From IMG/VR virus record IMGVR_UViG_3300037234_000293, positions 1-26,772 of that record: a stretch of DNA of 26,772 bases, one strand, 5' to 3'. The first letter of the stretch is position 1. Each line of letters begins with the position of its first letter. Below the pieces are notes generated by a model. The model ran no database searches. It had not been told where the DNA came from and saw nothing but the letters and a program-made list of their open reading frames with translations. Positions 17,470-23,160 of the stretch are shown piece after piece. A program made the position numbers and the translations under genes. This DNA comes from a virus.

Positions 17470-17682
17470 ATGGACGTTGATAAAATTGAAACTTTATGGG
17501 AAATAACTTCTAATGATGACTTCGATGCAGAGGCCTTCAGAACCCATAAGGGGACTTTTCTAACGATTCGCCGTGGCACTGGTGTTGTTACGCTTACACA
17601 AGAGAATGCCAGAATGATATTGGCTACGTTAGAAGATTATGCTAAAAGAAAAGATGCATTCAAAGGAAATTCAATTCCATAA
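17470..17682 (+). CDS. Small unknown protein (70 aa)
   Basis: A 70-residue soluble protein with a GGGAGG ribosome site 5 bases before the ATG. Its TAA overlaps the next ATG (TAATG). The sequence looks like a compact beta-sheet plus helix: TFLTIRRGTGVVTLTQENA, then a helix ending YAKRKDAFKG. The strand-turn-strand followed by TQENARMI is reminiscent of small phage proteins that read as 'apply to position' domains, but I cannot name a family. It is the second gene after the strong promoter. Confidence 0.8.
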   Translation: MDVDKIETLWEITSNDDFDAEAFRTHKGTFLTIRRGTGVVTLTQENARMILATLEDYAKRKDAFKGNSIP

Positions 17683-17975
17683 TGAGTCGGCCACAGTTTA
17701 AAACGATAACTCGTTTACGAAAAGATAATGAAAAGTTACGAAAGATCATAAGAAAAAAGAATAGAAGAATTTTTGAACTTGAAGATCAACTTCTTGGAAG
17801 GTGCAAATGTCAAAAAAGAACCACCGAAAACCAAGTAAGAAAAGAGCAAGAAGTCGAAAGGGGAGGTCAAGTCATACAGGAAGAAGGCCGAGACATAGAT
17901 CATCCCCACGTTCGATCTCTAGGAATAAGAACAGGAAAGGGTAGAAATGGAATACAAAATAATAACAGCGACTAG
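17682..17975 (+). CDS. Coiled-coil basic protein, C-terminal half uncertain
   Basis: A 97-codon frame starting at an ATG coupled to the previous stop. Residues ~10-40 form a Lys/Arg-rich heptad pattern (LRKDNEKLRKIIRKKNRRIF), ending in a CKC pair at ~42-44. After that the sequence loses obvious structure, and it runs 29 bases into the next gene. A different frame in the same stretch (17807-17944) is open, starts behind a ribosome site and stops just before the next gene. Either both are used, or the real protein is the coiled-coil part and the tail is drift. The first half is the well supported part. Confidence 0.6.
   Translation: MSRPQFKTITRLRKDNEKLRKIIRKKNRRIFELEDQLLGRCKCQKRTTENQVRKEQEVERGGQVIQEEGRDIDHPHVRSLGIRTGKGRNGIQNNNSD
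17807..17944 (+). CDS. Possible overlapping protamine-like basic peptide (45 aa)
   Basis: An open frame nested in the preceding one has an ATG at 17807 behind GGAAGG (17796-17801, spacing 5) and a TAG at 17942-17944, two bases before the next gene's ATG. The product has 8 Lys and 12 Arg in 45 residues, 3 His, many Ser and no acidic residue (motifs SKKRARSRKGR and RRPRHRSS). Such composition suits nucleic-acid binding. The tidy start and stop relative to neighbours favour a real gene. The purine-rich DNA could also give a basic peptide by chance, so it is tentative. Confidence 0.45.
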   Translation: MSKKNHRKPSKKRARSRKGRSSHTGRRPRHRSSPRSISRNKNRKG

Positions 17976-18195
17976 TTGTGATCAATTAGCCAAAAGGGTT
18001 AATAAAGCTGTTGTAGATGGTTGGGTCCCTCTTGGTGGAATTGCATTGGATGCTGGTCATGATGCTTACCAAGACTTTATAGCTCAAGCAATGGTTAGAA
18101 CAGGACTCTGGTTAGAACAAGGTCATAAACTAGGTTCATTTGAAGTTGAAAAAATAGAATCAACTCCAGAGCCAGAACCAGTTCCGTCAGGATAA
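17947..18195 (+). CDS. DUF1737-family small protein
   Basis: An 82-residue protein matching the DUF1737 plan: a MEYKIITA strand, then a helix (DQLAKRVNKAVVDG), then WVPLGGIA and a late QAMVR motif. Many bacteria and phages carry short DUF1737 proteins. No biochemical role is established. It ends in a Pro/Glu-rich tail (PEPEPVPSG). An AAGGG sequence lies before the ATG. It is followed four bases later by the next gene. Confidence 0.85.
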   Translation: MEYKIITATSCDQLAKRVNKAVVDGWVPLGGIALDAGHDAYQDFIAQAMVRTGLWLEQGHKLGSFEVEKIESTPEPEPVPSG

Positions 18196-18199
18196 TATC

Positions 18200-18739
18200 A
18201 TGAGTCATGGACCTTTGATGAAGTGTGGTCATTCAGCACAGGGAGTCCGTCACCTGAAAGGCAAAGATGCTGAAATTTTAGGTGAGACAATTTCTGCATG
18301 TGTAATTTGTGCTGGATTGACCCCCGACGCTTATATAGTAGCTGAAGAACCAGATTTGACTGGACGGAAGGCTAGGTGCAATTATTATGGAGGACCTACT
18401 GCCGGTAGAAGAATGCGTAATTCCGCCCAATGCCTGTTTAAAGGCTGTAAGGACGGAGTTTGTCATTGTGAGCAGGATAGCAGAGTAGATTTACCCTTTT
18501 TTGAGTATGGGGGGTGGGTAAAGAGTGCTCCAGAAGAATTACAGAAAGAAAGACTTGAAGTATGGAAATTGACAGGTAAATTAGGTAATGAACTGAAGTT
18601 TGTTTGGGATAAAGAGGAAAAAGCACGTCTCGAAGCAGAAAAAGAAGACGTGGTGAAACGTCTCCAAATTCTAAATCGAGAACTACGAAAACAGGCTACA
18701 ATAGATAAGTTTTATTGTGGCTGTCATGGATGGGATTGA
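18200..18739 (+). CDS. Cysteine-rich, probable zinc-binding protein
   Basis: A 179-residue protein with several cysteine groups: KCGH at residues 8-11 and CVIC at 34-37, which together could form one zinc site. A central CLFKGC...CHC cluster (~75-91) and a C-terminal CGCHGW motif follow. Residues ~112-165 are a Lys/Glu-rich coiled coil. Similar CGH...CxxC small proteins with unknown roles are common in phage early regions. Zinc binding is inferred from the spacing. The last bases overlap no other gene, and the next ATG follows after one base. Confidence 0.75.
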   Translation: MSHGPLMKCGHSAQGVRHLKGKDAEILGETISACVICAGLTPDAYIVAEEPDLTGRKARCNYYGGPTAGRRMRNSAQCLFKGCKDGVCHCEQDSRVDLPFFEYGGWVKSAPEELQKERLEVWKLTGKLGNELKFVWDKEEKARLEAEKEDVVKRLQILNRELRKQATIDKFYCGCHGWD

Positions 18740-18740
18740 T

Positions 18741-18983
18741 ATGGATAAATACAAACTTTTTTTCTATAGATTGGCGGTATACACAAACGCTTTGGCTGAA
18801 GATTGTGATAAACAATCTGTGTATTTACATATACATGGGATCACTGATCCTTGGGCTTGCTCTAGAAAGGTATTCGATAGCCTAGATGTGGAGATAAGAA
18901 ATACTCTGCAAAGACTCAGAGAGGAAAGTGACAATGAGCGGAGAACTGAAAGAACTCATATTGGAAAAGCGAAAAGAGGATAA
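18741..18983 (+). CDS. Small unknown protein (80 aa)
   Basis: The chosen start is the ATG at 18741, one base after the previous stop, giving an 80-residue product that begins MDKYKLFFYRLAVY. An in-frame GTG at 18717 would lie inside the previous gene. The sequence is helical and charged, with two cysteines (EDCDKQS and WACSRK), and ends in a very basic tail (RTERTHIGKAKRG). Its last 50 bases overlap the start of the next gene in another frame. No family is recognised. Confidence 0.7.
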   Translation: MDKYKLFFYRLAVYTNALAEDCDKQSVYLHIHGITDPWACSRKVFDSLDVEIRNTLQRLREESDNERRTERTHIGKAKRG

Positions 18984-19197
18984 ATTAGTCTATGCAACAC
19001 ATGAAGGATTTATCTCTGTTGACATAGATGAGTTTATCAAACAACCTGTTGATGGAATTCTGTATGATTTGAATCGTCTTGAGGAAGTGACATTGACTTT
19101 TATTGATGATCCAAAATGGGTGAATGATTTTGCAGTAGCCTTAATAATACGAAGACTAAAGAAAAGGATAGCTGAATTGGAGAAGGAAGGTGCTTAA
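18934..19197 (+). CDS. Small unknown protein (87 aa)
   Basis: The ATG at 18934 has GAGGA 8 bases upstream (18921-18925); an in-frame GTG two codons earlier is closer to that site and less likely. The 87-residue product begins MSGELKELILEKRKED and has a central beta segment (YATHEGFISVDIDEFI). It ends in a helical basic/acidic tail (RRLKKRIAELEKEGA) that looks like a coiled coil. The TAA overlaps the next ATG. No family is recognised. Confidence 0.75.
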   Translation: MSGELKELILEKRKEDKLVYATHEGFISVDIDEFIKQPVDGILYDLNRLEEVTLTFIDDPKWVNDFAVALIIRRLKKRIAELEKEGA

Positions 19198-19430
19198 TGG
19201 CAAAATTTTTTGAACAATATGAGCATCATGGTAAATTGGTTTGGGTTCGTAGTGCATTGAAAGATAAACATAGAAGATACTGTTTATGCTATTCTTGTAC
19301 GAAATTCAAACCTAATCAAGAAGATAATTGTCCATTAGCAGAGGGGAATTATCAATATTGTGTACAACATGATTTAACACTTCCCGTTTGGACATGTCCA
19401 AAGTTTGAGGAGAAGCCTGATGCTGAGTAA
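19197..19430 (+). CDS. Conserved-looking cysteine-rich phage protein (77 aa)
   Basis: A 77-residue protein with RRYCLCYSCTKFKP (C-x-C-x-x-C), NCPLA, YCVQHDLTLPVWTCPKF and an acidic end. This order of cysteines and the PVW-CPKF ending are familiar from small uncharacterised proteins in phages and bacteria, and suggest a compact metal-binding fold. The start is coupled to the previous stop (TAATG), with GGAAGG just upstream. I know of no function. The call rests on recalled sequence pattern. Confidence 0.8.
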   Translation: MAKFFEQYEHHGKLVWVRSALKDKHRRYCLCYSCTKFKPNQEDNCPLAEGNYQYCVQHDLTLPVWTCPKFEEKPDAE

Positions 19431-19695
19431 AGAAATGTTAGATTGGCTACAAGAACAAGAAGAAGATGATGTTGATGGATATCTAGATGTAGACCTATTT
19501 ATAAAGGAATGGGCAGAAAAGGTCAAAAAGCTTGAAGCTTTAAATAGAACACTTCTAAATGACAATGAAAGATTGGTAGATAGAAGTAATATGCTTCAAT
19601 GCTTGGAAGAAGCTGGTATTGATAATGTAGAGGCTTACTCACAGGGTATGATGATATATTATGCAAGGTATCCAGAAAAGGATGATGTATTATGA
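19420..19695 (+). CDS. Small acidic coiled-coil protein (91 aa)
   Basis: The start chosen is the ATG at 19420, 8 bases after GAGGAG and overlapping the end of the previous gene by 11 bases. A TTG at 19405 is an unlikely alternative. The product begins MLSKEMLDWLQEQEEDD. It is strongly acidic at the N-terminus and has a heptad-like helix (KVKKLEALNRTLLNDNERLV) around residues 35-60. It ends with a short Tyr-rich segment. The stop overlaps the next ATG as ATGA. No family is recognised. Confidence 0.75.
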   Translation: MLSKEMLDWLQEQEEDDVDGYLDVDLFIKEWAEKVKKLEALNRTLLNDNERLVDRSNMLQCLEEAGIDNVEAYSQGMMIYYARYPEKDDVL

Positions 19696-19988
19696 AACTA
19701 ATTGATTTTATTGATGACTTCGCAAAAGCTCTCAAAGAGCAGATCGCAGAAGATGAAAAGAGATGGGGAGATACGTGGAGACACCGCTCCATTGAAGGAC
19801 AGGTTGATCGTATGATGGCTAGGTTCGTAGACTATCAAGATCAACATAATATGGGAGGAGTTCCAATGCCTTGGTTGAAAGTGGCTGGAGAGGCGTTGAT
19901 CGGATGGGCAAGAGATAATAACCCCGATTATTACTTGGGTGATCCATTGTTGGAAATAGTTGGTATGTTTGAAGGTGAACCCGAATAA
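19692..19988 (+). CDS. Conserved-type phage protein with RWGDTWRHR motif (98 aa)
   Basis: A 98-residue protein whose core, DEKRWGDTWRHR...EGQ..R followed by VPMPWLKVAGEALIGWARDN, resembles a small helical protein family often seen in phage genomes. The molecular function is unknown. The gene overlaps the previous stop by four bases (ATGA). A 42-base gap with a small GC hairpin (GCTCCC GAA GGGGGC) follows before the next gene. Assignment to that group is from memory of the pattern. Confidence 0.8.
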   Translation: MKLIDFIDDFAKALKEQIAEDEKRWGDTWRHRSIEGQVDRMMARFVDYQDQHNMGGVPMPWLKVAGEALIGWARDNNPDYYLGDPLLEIVGMFEGEPE

Positions 19989-20030
19989 TGCTCCCGAAGG
20001 GGGCGTTAAAAATGCGTCACGGAGGAAAAA

Positions 20031-20189
20031 ATGGAAAGACTATTAATTAAAATTGCTTGGTTACTACCCAAGAAGTTAGTTATGTGGTGTGGGTATCGCA
20101 TAGGTGCTTTCGCTACTACAGGTAAGTATGAAGAAACTATTGTCCCTGAATTAACATTTATGGACGCAATGGAGAGATGGGGCGACTAA
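20031..20189 (+). CDS. Small conserved-type phage protein (52 aa)
   Basis: A 52-codon gene with a strong GGAGG site (20021-20025) before its ATG. The product has the plan LLPKKLVMWCGYRIGAFATT, then GKYEETIVPEL, then DAMERW, which I recognise as a small protein found in many phage genomes without known function. The N-terminal half is hydrophobic enough for membrane association but is probably not a full membrane helix. The stop is four bases before the next ATG. Confidence 0.85.
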   Translation: MERLLIKIAWLLPKKLVMWCGYRIGAFATTGKYEETIVPELTFMDAMERWGD

Positions 20190-20193
20190 AGAA

Positions 20194-20838
20194 ATGAGGA
20201 TTCCAAAGACAATGACAACTTATATAACATTTGTAATGGACGAGACTGGAAGTATGGATAGTCTCAAAGAAGAGGCCATAAGTGGCTTTAATAAATATAT
20301 TGACGATTTAAAGAGAGATTTGAAAGGTAGAACAAGTTTTAGCTTAATGCTGTTCGACTCTACCCAAATGAGATGGCATGTGCTGGATAAATCTATAAAG
20401 GATGTATCGCATTTGGATAAGACTACCTATCGTCCCGGTGCAATGACACCATTATGGGATGCAGTGGCAGAAGCTATCTTAGAAACTGAGAAACGGGTAA
20501 AGAATAAGAAGAATCCAAAGGTAGTAATAACCATTCTTACTGATGGCTATGAAAACGCCAGTCGTAAGTATACTACTGATGTTGTTAAGGGTATGATCAA
20601 AAGTCACAGTGATTGGGCAATTAACTTTCTAGGTGCTAATATGGATGCATGGAATGTTGCAGGCCAAATTGGTATTGAGGTTGGTAGTTCAATGAATTTC
20701 GCCTTTACTGGAAGTGGATTGAGTGCTGGATTTAGAAGTGCGTCAATTGCTACTTCTAATTTCGCAAAAGGGATAACTACTGCAAATACCTTTTATGAAG
20801 GAACTGATGATGCCGAAGATTACGTCAAAAAGAGCTAA
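20194..20838 (+). CDS. VWA-domain protein
   Basis: A 214-residue protein that is essentially one von Willebrand factor A domain. The metal-ion-dependent adhesion site is complete: D16-x-T18-G-S20 (DETGSM), Thr85 in GAMTPLWD and Asp117 in ILTDGYE. Flanking strands (YITFVM, FSLMLF, KVVITI, AINFLGAN) follow the Rossmann-like VWA order. These domains bind partner proteins through a divalent metal. In phages a VWA protein could act in host takeover, replication complexes or stress-resistance-type clusters. The neighbours here are small unknown genes, so no partner can be named. The start at 20194 follows the previous stop by four bases. An in-frame ATG at 20212 is also possible. Confidence 0.9.
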   Translation: MRIPKTMTTYITFVMDETGSMDSLKEEAISGFNKYIDDLKRDLKGRTSFSLMLFDSTQMRWHVLDKSIKDVSHLDKTTYRPGAMTPLWDAVAEAILETEKRVKNKKNPKVVITILTDGYENASRKYTTDVVKGMIKSHSDWAINFLGANMDAWNVAGQIGIEVGSSMNFAFTGSGLSAGFRSASIATSNFAKGITTANTFYEGTDDAEDYVKKS

Positions 20839-21013
20839 ATGCCCATTCTGCGGCACCATTTTAAGTGGTACGATAGAAAGGCTAAAGAATCACTATAAAT
20901 TGGATAACGGCGACCCTGACTACCTAGAAAAGACAGTGTGTCCTAATTGTGAGAAGCATGTATTCACTTTAAACGATGGAAAGGGATTGGAGCCTAGTTA
21001 TGATAGAAAATGA
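20810..21013 (+). CDS. Zinc-ribbon protein (67 aa)
   Basis: A small protein with two CxxC pairs, CPFC near the N-terminus and CPNC ~33 residues later, the four ligands of a zinc ribbon. A basic helix (TIERLKNHY) sits between them. The start chosen is the ATG at 20810, 7 bases after GAAGGA; ATGs at 20807 and 20795 are in frame. It overlaps the end of the VWA gene by 29 bases. A nucleic-acid or protein-binding adaptor role is plausible but not shown. Confidence 0.75.
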   Translation: MPKITSKRAKCPFCGTILSGTIERLKNHYKLDNGDPDYLEKTVCPNCEKHVFTLNDGKGLEPSYDRK

Positions 21014-21173
21014 AGCAGAAGAGATATTAGAAGAGATCATTGATCTGCTTAACGCAAGCGTACCTGATCTACATATGGCCGATCAGAATAATGTAGTAGA
21101 CCTGATTGAAGAACTCATTAGCTTGTATAATGACACTCAGGATATTATAACAAATATAAGGGATTTGACATGA
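21000..21173 (+). CDS. Small acidic helical protein (57 aa)
   Basis: The ATG at 21000 lies 7 bases after GGAG and overlaps the previous stop by 14 bases. The in-frame ATG at 20976 would have no ribosome site. The 57-residue product (MIENEAEEILEEIIDLLNAS...) is acidic and almost entirely helical, with amphipathic heptads, and may oligomerise. Its TGA overlaps the next ATG as ATGA. No family is recognised. An acidic protein of this size could be a nucleic-acid mimic or an adaptor, but the sequence alone does not show it. Confidence 0.75.
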   Translation: MIENEAEEILEEIIDLLNASVPDLHMADQNNVVDLIEELISLYNDTQDIITNIRDLT

Positions 21174-21397
21174 TAACAGACTTAACATTCTGGCAAAACT
21201 TAGGTGCTCTAGGAGTTGGCTTTCTAGTGTGGATGGGGATTTTAATTGCCGGTTGGTGGGCAACGACAGTAGGATTAGCATTTATAAGCAAATGGACGAT
21301 AGTAAACAAAGCCTTGGGCTGGGTATTATTACTGGCAATGTCTTTAGGAGTTGTATGGATATTCTGGGCAACCGGCGTAAGGTTACTTCACCGATAA
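21170..21397 (+). CDS. Two-pass small membrane protein (75 aa)
   Basis: A 75-residue protein with two hydrophobic helices, residues ~12-39 (GALGVGFLVWMGILIAGWW) and ~48-68 (LGWVLLLAMSLGVVWIFWA), joined by a short SKWTIVNK loop, and a basic C-terminus (RLLHR). The size and two membrane passes would fit a class II holin or a superinfection-exclusion protein, but it lies far from the lysin gene. It is the last plus-strand gene before the convergent junction and overlaps the previous stop (ATGA). Confidence 0.8.
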   Translation: MITDLTFWQNLGALGVGFLVWMGILIAGWWATTVGLAFISKWTIVNKALGWVLLLAMSLGVVWIFWATGVRLLHR

Positions 21398-21488
21398 GAA
21401 TTGAAATTTTAATTTTACAACTAAACCGATATCGTTTTTATTTTGAATTTTAACGTCGTTGGGGTACACAGGCCTGGCATCCACGACA

Positions 21489-21617
21489 AATCGGAGCAAA
21501 TTTGTCCGAATTAGGGGGGGTAATCGGAGCAAATTTACCCAATTAGTCGGAATACCACGCCAAAAAAACTCCGATCTAGCCACCACTCTAAATCGGAGTA
21601 ATCTTGTCGTATTGGTC
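21489..21617 (+). repeat. Three copies of an AATCGGAG-type repeat at the convergent junction
   Basis: Copies begin at 21489 (AATCGGAGCAAATTTGTC...AATTAG), 21522 (AATCGGAGCAAATTTACC...AATTAG) and 21591 (AATCGGAGTAATCTTGTCG...). The first two agree over about 25 bases with few changes. The third matches the first in AATCGGAG, TTGTC and ATT. The third copy also serves as one arm of the minus-strand terminator at 21562-21599. Copy 1 contains GACAAAT and ATTTGTC arms around an 8-base loop. Confidence 0.75.
21562..21599 (-). terminator. Intrinsic terminator for minus-strand gene 21622-22236
   Basis: On the minus strand, ACTCCGAT and ATCGGAGT form an 8-base perfect stem around a 16-base loop and are followed by a run of T (complement of the A run at 21562-21568). 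It lies 23 bases after the stop of the gene ending at 21622. No equally good signal is visible for the converging plus-strand operon. Confidence 0.8.
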
Positions 21618-21621
21618 TAGA

Positions 21622-22236
21622 TTAGACCCAATCTATCGCTTCTCCTTTTTGACCTTTAACACTGTTGTCCCAATTTTCCAGTATGTCGATTCCATTGTCA
21701 TGGAATATACCGAGCATTCTATTAAACTGTTCGCCAGTGTAGGTTAACTCTGCTCCACTAGACTCAACTATCTTGAGTGACTCAAGAGTCAATCCTTGCG
21801 ATTCCATCCAATGCTTAACGAAGTGACTCATGATTGTACTACTGCCGCTCCTTTTATCTGGCGTGGGAATCTTACCCTTGCATATTGAAGCCGCAAAGTA
21901 AGACAGCGTATACCAGAATTCACGCTGAGCGATTCCCTTTGGTATTGTGCCATAGCGTAAAGCATTGAAGAATTTACCAGCTAAATCCTTGCGCTTCTCT
22001 CCTGTCTCAAGATTCCTTGCGGGTTGGAATTCTGACAACTCAACTTTCCTTTTGTCTTTCCCTTTAGTCCATACCGCAACAAAAGAGCGAGTCATATTTC
22101 CAACTAGCTGGGTGGGGATATTCGTTATTAACTCCTTTCCATTTAAGGGATTCCTTTTCACTCGGAAAGCGTCAACGATTTGAACAAAAGCGTTGACAAT
22201 GGTTTGCATGGGTGACTCAATCTTTAGCATAGCCAT
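21622..22236 (-). CDS. Unknown protein, last gene of a minus-strand operon
   Basis: A 204-residue soluble protein with an AAGGAG site before the ATG at 22236, which overlaps the stop of the upstream membrane peptide gene (TAATG). The N-terminal part is helical (TIVNAFVQIVDAFRVKRN). The middle contains a basic stretch (KGKDKRKVELSEF) and REFWYTLSYFAASICKGK. The C-terminal part looks like a small winged or helical domain with ELTYTGEQFNRMLGIF. I do not recognise the family. Being transcribed opposite to the virion genes, it is more likely an early or regulatory product than a structural one. A terminator follows. Confidence 0.8.
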   Translation of the reverse strand: MAMLKIESPMQTIVNAFVQIVDAFRVKRNPLNGKELITNIPTQLVGNMTRSFVAVWTKGKDKRKVELSEFQPARNLETGEKRKDLAGKFFNALRYGTIPKGIAQREFWYTLSYFAASICKGKIPTPDKRSGSSTIMSHFVKHWMESQGLTLESLKIVESSGAELTYTGEQFNRMLGIFHDNGIDILENWDNSVKGQKGEAIDWV

Positions 22237-22340
22237 TACCTACTCCTTAATGAGAGAGCGGTTAAATACCAGAGTAGAGCTATAGCCCCAACAATGGCAA
22301 CCGCCACAACTAGGTGGGTATCTGCTACGGGTAAAAACAT
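22236..22340 (-). CDS. Membrane peptide (34 aa)
   Basis: A 34-codon gene with AAAGGAG (22347-22353) 6 bases before the ATG at 22340. The product is one membrane helix, residues ~10-30 (VVAVAIVGAIALLWYLTA), after a short polar start (FLPVADTH) and before a basic end (RSR). The stop overlaps the next start as TAATG. It is preceded by a -10 box at 22388-22393. The strong ribosome site, membrane composition and coupling make a real gene likely. Its function is unknown. Confidence 0.75.
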   Translation of the reverse strand: MFLPVADTHLVVAVAIVGAIALLWYLTALSLRSR

Positions 22341-22387
22341 AGGCATCTCCTTTGTGGTGGGTGGGTGGTGGTGGGTAGACATAGTCC

Positions 22388-22417
22388 ATTATAGCATAGG
22401 TGGAGACGCTGTGCCTA
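22388..22417 (-). promoter_or_regulatory. Probable promoter for 22340 to 21622 operon
   Basis: On the minus strand a perfect TATAAT (22388-22393) is preceded, after 18 bases, by TAGGCA (22412-22417), which matches TTGACA at four positions. The predicted start lies about 35-40 bases before the first gene's start codon. The -35 is weak, so activation by a factor bound upstream is plausible. Confidence 0.55.
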
Positions 22418-22440
22418 TCCACTTTCCAAATCTGATATAT

Positions 22441-22642
22441 CCTATCTTATTAGTGTGATTATACCAGCTTTTGGGTACGGATATATAACGTTAAAGATAA
22501 ACATTATCCGATTTGAATTGGACTAATCCTACCTTATTACATTTCTAGTGGATCGGGAAAAGACAAATAAGACCTTATTAGTCTGATTTAGCGCCAGGAA
22601 CGGGTGCGGGTACCAAGGCACCTATTCAGACCTTATTTATCC
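22441..22642 (+). repeat. Four CTTATTA-type repeats
   Basis: CTTATT cores begin at 22446, 22533, 22574 and 22632. They sit in related contexts: TCCTATCTTATTAG, TCCTACCTTATTAC, AGACCTTATTAGTCTG and AGACCTTATTTATCC. The second pair share AGACC, and the third copy is partly palindromic (AGAC...GTCT). They lie between the GTAC array and the promoter region. They could be operators or replication iterons; the sequence does not decide. Confidence 0.65.
22458..22466 (-). promoter_or_regulatory. Candidate extended -10 promoter
   Basis: The minus strand reads TGGTATAAT, an extended -10 element (TGn plus perfect TATAAT) with no convincing -35. It would give a longer leader for the same operon as the promoter at 22388-22417. 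One CTTATTA-type repeat overlaps its downstream side. Confidence 0.35.
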
Positions 22643-23101
22643 AGTACCAACTCCCCTGAGTAACGGGTACCGAGAAGTCTTGTCGCTTGTCGGGTACCAG
22701 TGTAATGAGTAACGGGTTCCATTTAGCCTTGTCATGTACGGGTACCAGTACCCATTAATCTTGTCGCTGTACCAACCTGGGGCCAGGAACCGAGAATTGC
22801 TATCAGGTACCAGCATACCGCTGATCTTGTCATAATAGTGGATAAACTTTATCATATATAATCCTATATATACTGTACCAGGCTCTAGGTAACAGCCGCT
22901 GTACCAAATGTAGGTAAATGAACCAAATTGCGGTTCAGTCCTACTAATTCGCCAAAAGGTACCAACATAATGAGTTAATTGGTACAATGTCACTAAACTT
23001 GGCATTCCGATAAGATTTTTGGCATAATATCGCAATTTATGTGTTTGTGTATACAAAAACTAGATTCTACCATTGTCATACTATATACTCAATACTGGTA
23101 C
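22610..23101. repeat. GTAC-rich array 1 with CTTGTC motifs
   Basis: GTAC begins at 22610, 22644, 22667, 22694, 22736, 22742, 22748, 22769, 22807, 22875, 22901, 22959, 22982 and 23098, mostly as GGTACC, CTGTACC or CAGTACC. Degenerate GGTTCC and GGAACC sites lie in gaps near 22716 and 22788. CTTGTC occurs at 22679, 22728, 22760 and 22826, and TGAGTAACGGGT at 22657 and 22706, a 49-base partial duplication. About 1-2 GTAC would be expected by chance in 400 bases. Confidence 0.85.
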
Positions 23102-23110
23102 AATGATGTT

Positions 23111-23140
23111 AAATAAAAAGAGACCCTGTTATGGGTCTCT
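23111..23140 (-). terminator. Intrinsic terminator ending operon 25026 to 23161
   Basis: On the minus strand AGAGACCC and GGGTCTCT form an 8-base perfect stem with a 6-base loop, followed immediately by TTTTATTT. It lies 20 bases beyond the stop of the gene at 23161-23421. Its tail, TCTCTTTTTATTT, is identical to that of the terminator at 25415-25458. Confidence 0.92.
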
Positions 23141-23160
23141 CTCTATTCTAGCATGTAATA

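Larger units (their letters stand above)
22341..23110. other. Long gene-free regulatory-looking region
   Basis: About 770 bases separate the minus-strand peptide gene from the terminator of the next operon. I find no convincing gene. The longest open frame (22637-23056, minus) lacks a ribosome site, starts at TTG and owes its Trp-Tyr-Pro repeats to the GGTACCC repeats. What the stretch holds, in minus-strand order, is the GTAC-rich array (about 23100-22610), four CTTATTA-type repeats (22642-22441), and two -10 boxes (22458-22463 and 22388-22393). No tRNA is seen. Confidence 0.7.

Noticed and set aside
19989-20030. GC hairpin GCTCCC GAA GGGGGC as a terminator
   Set aside because: It is followed by GTTAAAAA with no T run, and the next gene starts within 25 bases behind a strong ribosome site, so read-through is expected.
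22637-23056. 139-codon open frame on the minus strand
   Set aside because: It starts at TTG with no ribosome site. The product is oddly rich in Tyr, Trp and Pro because GGTACCC repeats read as Trp-Tyr-Pro. It is better explained as repeat DNA that happens to lack stops.
22610-23101. CRISPR array or simple tandem repeat
   Set aside because: Repeats are short and spacing is irregular (6 to over 60 bases). No repeat unit of CRISPR length is conserved, and no cas gene is nearby.
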